Shown in pieces: positions 34,837 through 42,675 of a stretch of 64,000 nt of DNA. Each line of letters starts with the position of its first letter. The first letter of the stretch is position 1. This DNA is from Bradyrhizobium sp. G127 (GTDB lineage Bacteria; Pseudomonadota; Alphaproteobacteria; Rhizobiales; Xanthobacteraceae): positions 558,001 to 622,000 of the forward strand of contig NZ_JAKFGN010000001.1 of the NCBI RefSeq assembly GCF_021502575.1, written 5' to 3'. The position numbers were made by a program, and so were the translations under genes. The notes beneath the pieces are model-generated. The model made no database searches. It saw only the letters and a list, made by a program, of their open reading frames with translations, and was not told the DNA's origin.

Positions 34837-35274
34837 ATGGCAACCAGGAACGACACACCAATGGGCCTGGATCGCATAAATGCCGTGTTCGTGTGGTGGG
34901 GACTATCAGGCACGGACAGTGTCGGCAAACTCAATGGTCAGTTCAAACGTTTTCAGGCTTTCACGTCCGATCTTCAAAAGGCTTATGGTGAGACATACAG
35001 CGCTCAGATCAGTTCCCTCTTTGGTGCCAATGAGCGAATCGGGCGCTTGCTTCTTGAACTCGTTCAGTGCCGGCGACCGCAGGATGTGATCGCCGCAGAA
35101 TCGAGCGTGATGGCGGCCATCTTGGACGAGGCGTCGCTGCAGACGAAGACTTGGCTCGAACTCTCGCAGAAGGTTCAAGAATATTACGCGACCGTGGCCC
35201 GCGAGACTGCAGACGAGATCCGGCAGCAGGTAAACAAAGCCACTGACGCCGAACGCAACACCAAGTCTTCGTAG
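34837..35274 (+). CDS. Phasin-like protein
   Basis: 145 aa, largely helical, without signal peptide. Pattern of small phasins: an amphipathic helix pair with FKRFQAFTSDLQKAYGETYS and VQEYYATVARETADEIRQQV, covering PHB granules. Start ATG 34837 follows AAGGGG with good spacing; ATG 34822 is possible but has only two bases after its AGGAG. It lies between thiolase and DUF3141, which supports the call. Confidence 0.75.
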   Translation: MATRNDTPMGLDRINAVFVWWGLSGTDSVGKLNGQFKRFQAFTSDLQKAYGETYSAQISSLFGANERIGRLLLELVQCRRPQDVIAAESSVMAAILDEASLQTKTWLELSQKVQEYYATVARETADEIRQQVNKATDAERNTKSS

Positions 35275-35387
35275 CCACCTGCTGGACGACTAAACTTCCC
35301 GTGAGAGTCGGCTCGAGAGCATTACCACGGCTGATATGTCGTCCTGATCTTCGAGCCGCTGTTCAAATTCTTTGAATTGAAGATCTG

Positions 35388-37250
35388 ATGATGGAGATGG
35401 TGATGCTTGAAGCAAAGTCGGGTTCCGCTCTGATTGAAGTGCCGAAGGCTTCACCAAGTCAGCAGTTGGCTGTTCAACAGCGTGTTGTGGCCGCCGCTAC
35501 AGCGAGTGACAAGAAACCGACCGGCGAGGGGTATCCAGTCCCGGCGTCATCCGTCTCAATGGCAGAGATCATGCGTAATCCCTTTGCCTATCAACAGGAT
35601 TTCTTCGAGCGGTCTATTTTATTCTGGGATACGCTGCGCCAGCGCGCCAACAACATGATCGCGCATCAGCGTGCTGGCATGCCGCCGCTTCTCGACTTCG
35701 ACTATGAGACGCTGGTCGATGCCCGCCGTTTCGAACGACCCGTCAATTACGCCCTCCTGCGGATCACCCGGATCGGCGACGATTGCATTGAAGATTGCGT
35801 CGATCCAGCGAAGCCGCCTGTTGTCATCGTTGACCCTCGAGCAGGGCAGGGGCCGGGCATCGGCGGCTTCAAGCGCGATTCCGAGGTTGGGATGGCCATG
35901 CACGAGGGCTATCCGGTCTATTTCGTTTCCTTTTTCCCTGAACCCTGCGCAGGCCAGACCCTGGCCGACGTGCTGCATGCGCTCAGACGTTTCGTCAAAG
36001 ACGTGGTCAAGCGCCATCCCGGCAAGCCTCCGGTGCTCTATGGCAACTGTCAGGCCGGCTGGGCGGTCACCTTGCTCTCAGCGGACTGCGAAGGTTTGGT
36101 CGGGCCAGCCGTGCTCAACGGCTCTCCACTCTCCTATTGGGCGGGTGAATCCGGGGTGAATCCCATGCGGATCGCTGGCGGGCTGCTCGGCGGTGTCTGG
36201 TCCACCCATCTTCTCGCCGATCTCAACGACGGCCGTTTGGACGGCGCGTGGCTCGCCTTCAATTTCGAGAATCTTCAGCCCGAAGCCGTCTGGGAGAAAT
36301 ACGCTAACCTGTTCATGCATGTCGACACGGAACAGGAGCGCTTCCTTGAGTTTGAGCGGTGGTGGAATGGCTTCTACTTCCTCAGCCGGGAAGAGATCGT
36401 CGCCATCGTCGAGAACCTATTCATCGGCAATCGCCTTGAGGAGGGCAAGATGCGGATCTGCGATGGCTGCGTCGCCGACCTTCGGCGCATTCGCAATCCG
36501 CTGGTGATCTTCACTTCCTATGGCGACAACATCAGCCCACCACACCAAGCGCTCGGCTGGATCCCGGTCGTGTACAAGGATACAGGCGATCTCAAGGCCG
36601 CCGGCCAGCGCATCGTCTATCTGACGAACCCGCATGTTGGCCATCTCGGCATTTTCGTGTCGGCCAAGGTCGCGCGCTTCGAACATCGCGCGATACTCGA
36701 AAGCCTCGGTGAGATCGAGACCCTCGATCCCGGTCTCTACGAGATGAAGATCAACAATCCGACCGGCAATCCCGATTGCCATAAGCCGGAATATTCGGTC
36801 CGTTTCGAGGAGCGGCGCGTTGAAGATCTGCGGTTCGAGACACCGCGGGCGGCATTCGAGCAGGTTCGCCATTTGTCGGAGGTGAACGAGCAATTCTATA
36901 AAACGATGATCAGTCCGTTCGTGCGCATGGCCTCCAATCCCTGGACGGCGACCGCGCTCGAGTGGTTGCACCCTATGCGCGCGAGCCGCTACCTGCTTTC
37001 GGAATCCTTCAGTCCTTGGATGCACGGCGTCGCCTCGCTCGCGCGTCTGATTGAGCCACGCCGCCAGCCGCTGCTGGAGGGCGATGCCGATCTTCGTCGC
37101 GAACGGGAAGCGATCGGGCGAGTTTCCGAATCGATCGAAGACGGGCGCAAGCAGCGCGATGCGGTGGAGGAGCAGATATTTCGAATGCTTTACGATGGTG
37201 CCAAGTCAGCACGGCCGGCAGTGCTACCAGCCGCTGGTGCATCGCAATGA
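35388..37250 (+). CDS. DUF3141 protein, PhaC-like alpha/beta hydrolase
   Basis: 620 aa. The central fold resembles PHA synthase: strand VVIVDPRAGQGPGIGGFK, and a lipase-like box YGNCQAGWA with Cys221 as likely nucleophile, as in PhaC. The later segment FTSYGDNISPPHQALGWI carries the Asp of the triad, and NPHVGHLGIF the His. DUF3141 proteins are usually longer (about 750-800 aa); this one ends early after IFRMLYDG. Several ATGs lie close together at the start. Function in PHB turnover is likely but unproven. A broken copy lies at about 49 kb. Confidence 0.85.
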   Translation: MMEMVMLEAKSGSALIEVPKASPSQQLAVQQRVVAAATASDKKPTGEGYPVPASSVSMAEIMRNPFAYQQDFFERSILFWDTLRQRANNMIAHQRAGMPPLLDFDYETLVDARRFERPVNYALLRITRIGDDCIEDCVDPAKPPVVIVDPRAGQGPGIGGFKRDSEVGMAMHEGYPVYFVSFFPEPCAGQTLADVLHALRRFVKDVVKRHPGKPPVLYGNCQAGWAVTLLSADCEGLVGPAVLNGSPLSYWAGESGVNPMRIAGGLLGGVWSTHLLADLNDGRLDGAWLAFNFENLQPEAVWEKYANLFMHVDTEQERFLEFERWWNGFYFLSREEIVAIVENLFIGNRLEEGKMRICDGCVADLRRIRNPLVIFTSYGDNISPPHQALGWIPVVYKDTGDLKAAGQRIVYLTNPHVGHLGIFVSAKVARFEHRAILESLGEIETLDPGLYEMKINNPTGNPDCHKPEYSVRFEERRVEDLRFETPRAAFEQVRHLSEVNEQFYKTMISPFVRMASNPWTATALEWLHPMRASRYLLSESFSPWMHGVASLARLIEPRRQPLLEGDADLRREREAIGRVSESIEDGRKQRDAVEEQIFRMLYDGAKSARPAVLPAAGASQ

Positions 37251-37594
37251 TCGGTGACAAGTGCTCTTGGCGTTAAATAGTTGCCGCAAGGCAATCGATT
37301 TGACGACCCAGCATGGCGCCGTCGGTCTGTTAACATTCTACATCAGGGTTTTCCGCTGATGGCGCAATACTGCACAAAGCGACGAGTGGGTTGTCGGGCA
37401 TCTCCAGACACCATGTCGACACGATGTCACTCGCCATGCGTTAACTGCGTGAACCCGTCATTGGCCGTGGCCCGGCCAGCAGAGCCAGAAGCCAACCGGG
37501 CCGGCGACGAGAGTGATCAATAGTCGGCCTGGGGCCACGCACAGATAGCGCGCTGCTAAACCTCAGGGCTGTCCGCAATGGAAGGAAGCACTCT
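37251..37594. other. Gap with a relic of an MgtC/DUF4010 gene
   Basis: Minus-strand sequence at about 37460-37540 reads APGRLLITLVAGPVGFWL, closely like LGRLSLAIVAGPVRFWL near the C-terminus of the intact MgtC/DUF4010 protein 700 bp downstream, and then stops. It looks like the tail of an older related gene. Nothing else was recognised in the 340 bp. Confidence 0.45.
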
Positions 37595-38017
37595 ATGGAC
37601 TTCGGCAAAGATCCCCTCAGCGGCATCCTGATATTTGTGCTCGGCGTCCTCACCTTGGGAACGGCGGTATATTTCCTGGCGCTGCGCCCGCCACTTCTGC
37701 CGGAAGATATCCGATATTCCGGAATCGACATTGCGACCTTGCCGCCGGCATTTCTCGACTGGCTCGGCGTTGTGTTCCGGAGCTGGGGCGGTTTCATTGC
37801 CGGCTTTGGGATCGTGCTGCTGGGTATCGGCACCTTCGTGCTGACAGGACACACGCGGTGGCTTTCCTGGGCAACTGCGGCTGGCGTTGTCGTTGCCTTC
37901 GGGCGTTTCGTTTACGGCAACATCATCCTGAGTTCGGACTTTCTTTGGTTCATCGCGATCCTATTCCTTCTGGCAGCAGGTGCCGCTCTGTCTCTGCTGG
38001 TGAGGTACAGGCGATAA
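37595..38017 (+). CDS. Four-helix membrane protein of unknown function
   Basis: 140 aa with four hydrophobic segments (ILIFVLGVLTLGTAVYFLAL; WGGFIAGFGIVLLGIGTFVL; WATAAGVVVAFGRFVYG; FLWFIAILFLLAAGAALSLL). A good GGAAGGA ribosome site precedes the ATG. I do not recognise the family. It converges with the MgtC-like gene. Confidence 0.7.
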   Translation: MDFGKDPLSGILIFVLGVLTLGTAVYFLALRPPLLPEDIRYSGIDIATLPPAFLDWLGVVFRSWGGFIAGFGIVLLGIGTFVLTGHTRWLSWATAAGVVVAFGRFVYGNIILSSDFLWFIAILFLLAAGAALSLLVRYRR

Positions 38018-38186
38018 GGGCGCGGGATGAGCGGACCGGACCTGTGAAAGTGCAAGCAGTCTGAACGAGCTTTTCGACAAGTCGGGATCGTGAATGCGAT
38101 GCTCTCAAGAGACAATTGTCTTCTGAAGGCTCGGCAATACGTGCAATTCAGGACCGGGCAAATGGAGCGTTCGAAATCTTTCGGGC

Positions 38187-39509
38187 TCAGTTTCCCGGAA
38201 CAGCGGACATACTCAGCCATTCGAAGTGCGGTAACGTAACAAAGGCCACAAAACCGAGGACACCGGCCATAGCCGTGGCCCCGGCCAACGGCAGCCAGAA
38301 GCGAACCGGCCCGGCGACGATGGCAAGCGACAACCGGCCCAATGCGTTCGTCGTGAGCGAAAGAAGCACTGCATGCCCGACGGCCTCTACGGTCGCCGGT
38401 TGCCTGAGGAGTCGCAGCGCGCTGAGCACTGCAACGTCGACATCGAACATACCCGAGACGGCGGAAGTCGCTACCATTCCAAGGCTGCTTCCGACCGAGA
38501 AGGCGGCGCTCACCGTGGAGACAACTGCAAACAGCCCCGCGAAGAGGGCGAGCGGACCCAGTTCGAAGGGGTTACGCGGCAATTGCGTAGCTTCGCCCGA
38601 CATCGCATGGCGCGACATGAAGAGAATGCCGCAGAGCGTAAAGCCACCAATCGCCGCCAGAATGGCCAAGCCCACAACGCCCAGTACGGGCGGCGCGACG
38701 ATTGCAACAATCGCGGTCACCCGAATCAGGGATACGGTTGCAGCTAGGGCAGCCGCCCCCGCCAGCGGCCATTGATTTGCGGCGGTCTTGGCGCTTCGTG
38801 CCAAGGCCAACGTCACTGCGGTGGACGAGATGACCGCTCCCGCGAGACCGCTCACCAAGACTCCTCGAGTCGTACCGAACGCCCGAACGGCAATATATCC
38901 AAGGAAAGAAATGGCGGCCGTCAACATGGCGAAGAACCAGACCTGCTGAGGATTGAAGCCGCCCCAGGGATCGATGGCGCGGTTGGGCAGCAGCGGGAGG
39001 ATGATTGCCGTCATCACGGCAAGCACCAGCGCAGAACGAAGCTCGATCCAGGAAATTCGTTTGAGAAGTCCGTGCAGAAGATCACGACTGGCGAGAACGG
39101 CAGTGAGTGCTGTCCCGGCGGCGGCGGCAGCGCGATGGTCCCCGACGACGGCGAGAGCACCCAGTGCGAACACGCCAAGCCCGGCGACAACGCCGGTTAC
39201 GCTGTAGTTCTGATCATGAGCGGATTCACGCACATTGTACCACGCGAATACGGCGGTAAAGCCAAGGAAGCCTCCGATCAGCACGGAGGGCGCATTCAGA
39301 CTGACGGCAAGCGCCGCGACGATACCACCGAGCAATCCCGCGATGCTGTACGTTCGGATGCCGGCAGTGCGGCCACCGTCGGGGGTTTCCCTCTCGCGCC
39401 AGCCGCGCTCGAGCCCAACAAGTAATCCAATCGCCAGAGCCAGGCCAAGTCGAGGGATCAGGGAATCCACGTCATGCACCGTGTCAGAAAAGTTCGGGTT
39501 TGGTTGCAA
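38187..39509 (-). CDS. MgtC/SapB-DUF4010 membrane protein
   Basis: 440 aa with about twelve hydrophobic segments. The N-terminal part has the MgtC/SapB pattern (LGLALAIGLLVGLERGWRER then AGIRTYSIAGLLGG); the rest is DUF4010 (SWIELRSALVLAVMTAIILP, FGTTRGVLVSGLAGAVISST). Function of the fused family is unknown, perhaps transport or Mg-related. Start is a TTG at 39509 or a GTG about 30 bases further in. It follows the phosphorylase gene by 273 bp on the same strand. Confidence 0.85.
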   Translation of the reverse strand: MQPNPNFSDTVHDVDSLIPRLGLALAIGLLVGLERGWRERETPDGGRTAGIRTYSIAGLLGGIVAALAVSLNAPSVLIGGFLGFTAVFAWYNVRESAHDQNYSVTGVVAGLGVFALGALAVVGDHRAAAAAGTALTAVLASRDLLHGLLKRISWIELRSALVLAVMTAIILPLLPNRAIDPWGGFNPQQVWFFAMLTAAISFLGYIAVRAFGTTRGVLVSGLAGAVISSTAVTLALARSAKTAANQWPLAGAAALAATVSLIRVTAIVAIVAPPVLGVVGLAILAAIGGFTLCGILFMSRHAMSGEATQLPRNPFELGPLALFAGLFAVVSTVSAAFSVGSSLGMVATSAVSGMFDVDVAVLSALRLLRQPATVEAVGHAVLLSLTTNALGRLSLAIVAGPVRFWLPLAGATAMAGVLGFVAFVTLPHFEWLSMSAVPGN

Positions 39510-39782
39510 TCCGCTGACGCAGGAGAGGTTGGTCCTCCGGCTGCATGGCGAGCGTCGTATATGCGCAAGGCTTAGTTTCCCTCTAGCGCGACAAGGCTTG
39601 TACGACCAGAAAGCGAGTATTTACTATCTACATCAGTCAGACACTAGGGAAGCACGACGGCGATCGAGGTTTTTTGTGTCTGTTTGGTCACCCGTGCAGC
39701 ACATCGTTGCGCCGACAAAAATGATGCCGAGACACTGCCACGACGTCGGTGACAACGATGATTGAACCCGTCCACAATCACC

Positions 39783-41312
39783 TCATGGTTCGACCTTGAT
39801 GATATCACCGGACCGGGCAGCGTATTCGAGAGCATAAGCGAGTTCGCCGTGCGTCTCGGCATGGACATGAAGCATTGGCTGGCCCTTATCAATTTCGTGG
39901 CCCAGCCGCACGTCCATGCGAACGCCGGCAGCCTTGGCCTCGGGGGCTCCGGCGAGTTTGGCAAGTCGGGCGAGCTTTCGGTTGTCGATATGGACAATAC
40001 GTCCTGCATGCGGCGCCACAAGCGGGTGAACGTTGGAGGCGGTCGGGGGTGTGCGCATGCCACCCTGCGCCTCGCAGATGGCCTTAAATTTCGTCCAGGC
40101 TAAACCTTCGGCAAGCGTTTTGAGCGCGAGCCGAGTCCCTTCGCCCTTTTCGGCTTTTCTGCCGATTTCGAGCGCTGCGCCCGCAAGCGCCGCGGCGCGC
40201 CTCCTAAGGTCGTCCGGTGCATCGTGTGCATTTTGAAGGACAGCCAGGATGTCGAGAGCCTCAAGGGCCGGCCCGATACCCCGGCCGACGGGCTGCGACC
40301 CGTCGGTCTGGAGACATGTCGCGGTGAGGCCGAAGCGTGCTGCGACTATGCCAATACGCTTAGCAAGGTGATCGGCGCTCTCTTCGCTGCGGACCTTTGC
40401 GGTCGCACCGACAGGAATGTCGATCACCACATGGGTCGAGCCAGCGGAAATTTTCTTCGACAGCACGGAGGCGATAAGTTGGCCTTCGGTATCGATATCG
40501 AGTTCACGCTCGACGCGCAGAAAGATGTCGTCGGCAGGACTGAGATGCACCGCGCCGCCCCAGGCGATGCAGCCACCCTCGGTCTCCACGACACGCCTGA
40601 GCGTCGCAATATCGAGGTCGACTGGCGCAAGCGTCTCCATCGTGTCGGCCGTGCCCGCCGGCGAGGTTATCGCGCGCGAGGAGGTCTTGGGCATGATAAG
40701 GCCGTGCGCTGCAACGATGGCGACGATTATCGGCGTGGTGCGATTGCCCGGCAGGCCGCCGATACAGTGCTTGTCGATGACAATCGGAGCATCCCAGTGC
40801 ATGCGATCGCCGACCTCGACCATCGCGCTAGTCAGGTCGGCGGTTTCCTCCTCATCCAAAGGCAGGGCAGCCCCCGCTGTCAGGAAAGCGGCAAGATGCA
40901 CGTCGGTGTATCGGCCCGCTACGACGTCGTTGACGATCGCCCCAAACGCGGAGGCGTCGAGGCGGTTACCGTAGATGCGCCGGCGGACGCTTGCCAGCGA
41001 TTCGATCGCAGGGGCGTGTGTTACTTTCACGGCCTCGCCGTTAACAATGCCGAGGATTATCCAGGCGGTCTCCGAAAGCGCAATCTCGTCATGCCCGACT
41101 AATCCGTCGCCCTCAACCTGGAAGAGGGTTGCCTGTACTTGTCGGTTGCCGGTCGAAACGAGGATCTGCGATCTTGCGGTAAGGCCCTCCGACCGGCAGA
41201 CATGGCAGTCTGTGCGCATGATGACCACTGCCTGATGCTGGGTGTGGAGGCCGAGACGTTTGGCGCGGAGCATTGGCTGTGCGACTGCGTTGTTCGGTTC
41301 GAAGGCGGTCAT
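39783..41312 (-). CDS. Long-form thymidine phosphorylase / AMP phosphorylase family
   Basis: 509 aa, the length of the archaeal-type family rather than the 440-aa DeoA. Extra N-terminal domain (about 1-90), then the phosphorylase core: DVHLAAFLTAGAALPLDEEE, DKHCIGGLPGNRTTPIIVAI (the KHS/CxGG phosphate loop), KTSSRAITSPAGTADTMETL and the C-terminal GRIVHIDNRKLARLAKLAGA domain. Members split nucleosides, or AMP and other NMPs in archaea, with phosphate to base and ribose-1-phosphate or ribose-1,5-bisphosphate. ATGA overlap with the upstream ribonuclease-like gene. Substrate cannot be decided here. Confidence 0.85.
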   Translation of the reverse strand: MTAFEPNNAVAQPMLRAKRLGLHTQHQAVVIMRTDCHVCRSEGLTARSQILVSTGNRQVQATLFQVEGDGLVGHDEIALSETAWIILGIVNGEAVKVTHAPAIESLASVRRRIYGNRLDASAFGAIVNDVVAGRYTDVHLAAFLTAGAALPLDEEETADLTSAMVEVGDRMHWDAPIVIDKHCIGGLPGNRTTPIIVAIVAAHGLIMPKTSSRAITSPAGTADTMETLAPVDLDIATLRRVVETEGGCIAWGGAVHLSPADDIFLRVERELDIDTEGQLIASVLSKKISAGSTHVVIDIPVGATAKVRSEESADHLAKRIGIVAARFGLTATCLQTDGSQPVGRGIGPALEALDILAVLQNAHDAPDDLRRRAAALAGAALEIGRKAEKGEGTRLALKTLAEGLAWTKFKAICEAQGGMRTPPTASNVHPLVAPHAGRIVHIDNRKLARLAKLAGAPEAKAAGVRMDVRLGHEIDKGQPMLHVHAETHGELAYALEYAARSGDIIKVEP

Positions 41313-42667
41313 AGATCGAACGCCTGATCCTGACGGGGAACGGTCGCGTTCCATCCGAGATCCTTGTCGATGCGAATGCGCAGCGCCTCAGCTGCTTCGG
41401 GCTCGCCATGCACGATGAAGACATGCGAGGGGCTGTGACGGAAGCCTGAGAGCCAGCGCATCAGTTCGTTGGCGTCCGCATGAGCCGAGAGCGTCGTTAA
41501 ATCGTCGACCTCCGCACGAACGGGAATCCATTCGCCGTAAATCCTGATCTCCTGAGCACCCTGCAACATCGCTCGCCCTCGCGTCCCGGCGGCCTGGAAA
41601 CCGGAGAACAGGATCGTGTTTCTCTGATCAGGTGCGAATGTCTTCAAATGATGGAGCACGCGTCCGCCGGTCGCCATACCGCTCGCGGAGATCACCACCT
41701 TGGGATAGCGGCTGGCGGTGATCGCTTTGGAAGCTTCGACATCTCTTGTGTAAGTTGCAATTCCGCAGATCGCGCCGCAGACGTCCGGTGTGAGGCGATG
41801 ATCAGCACGGTGCGCGTGAAGCAAGTCGGTCGCGTTGATCGCCATGGGGCTGTCGAGATAGATCGGAATATTCGAAAGTCTGCCGGCGGTCTTCAACTTC
41901 CATAAATGATAGAGCAGCGATTGCGCGCGTCCGACGGCGAAGGCCGGGATCACGACGGTGCCGCCGCGCTGAACCGTCCGCTCGATGACGGCGCCGAGAA
42001 GCTCTGTGCTGTCGCCCGGCTCATGGACGCGGTTGCCATAGGTAGATTCGATGACAATGTAGTCAGCTTCCAGGATCGGCTCGGGATCGAGCATCACCGG
42101 ATCGCTATAGCGTCCGAGATCGCCGGAGAAAGCAATGCGGCGGCCAGCCCATTCGATGTCGGCGGTTGCGGCGCCCAGGATGTGCCCGGCATGACGGAAT
42201 GTCAGCGCCGCGCCACCCGGAAGCTGAATGGTCTTACCGAAGGGGACGGGCGAAAAGAACTCAACCGTACGTTCGGCGTCGTGAATGCCGTAGAGCGGCA
42301 AGGCGGGCTTGTGCTTCGAGAATCCCTTGCGGTTAGCGTATTCGGCATCCTTCTCCTGAAGATAGCCGCTGTCATTGAGGATCATCTCGGCCACATCGCG
42401 CGTGGCGTCGGTTGCGAAGATGCGGCCTCGAAAGCCATCGCGTATAAGCTTGGGCAGATAGCCGGAATGGTCGAGATGGGCGTGGGTCAGCACGATCGCG
42501 TCAATGCTGGACGGCTCGATCGGCAATGGCACCCAGTTCAGGTCACGCAAATTCTTCAGGCCCTGGAATAGGCCGCAGTCGATCAGAATGCGCTTTCCGC
42601 CGTGAGAAAGTAGATGTTTCGAGCCGGTGACGGTTCCCGCACCGCCAAGTGAAGTGAGTGTGAGCAT
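41309..42667 (-). CDS. Metallo-beta-lactamase/beta-CASP RNA-processing exonuclease-like protein
   Basis: 452 aa. Zinc motifs of the MBL fold: LTHAHLDHSG (motif 2), H in RHAGHILGAA (motif 3), D in FSGDLGRY (motif 4); beta-CASP region with IPAFAVGRAQSLLYHL and motif C in TLSAHAD; a final FIVHGEPEAAEALRIRI RNA-specificity segment. Related to CPSF73-like and RNase J-like nucleases. It lies 8 bases after the phosphoketolase-like gene and overlaps the phosphorylase gene, suggesting coupled work on RNA or nucleotide salvage. Confidence 0.9.
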   Translation of the reverse strand: MLTLTSLGGAGTVTGSKHLLSHGGKRILIDCGLFQGLKNLRDLNWVPLPIEPSSIDAIVLTHAHLDHSGYLPKLIRDGFRGRIFATDATRDVAEMILNDSGYLQEKDAEYANRKGFSKHKPALPLYGIHDAERTVEFFSPVPFGKTIQLPGGAALTFRHAGHILGAATADIEWAGRRIAFSGDLGRYSDPVMLDPEPILEADYIVIESTYGNRVHEPGDSTELLGAVIERTVQRGGTVVIPAFAVGRAQSLLYHLWKLKTAGRLSNIPIYLDSPMAINATDLLHAHRADHRLTPDVCGAICGIATYTRDVEASKAITASRYPKVVISASGMATGGRVLHHLKTFAPDQRNTILFSGFQAAGTRGRAMLQGAQEIRIYGEWIPVRAEVDDLTTLSAHADANELMRWLSGFRHSPSHVFIVHGEPEAAEALRIRIDKDLGWNATVPRQDQAFDL

Positions 42668-42675
42668 GATGGCCT

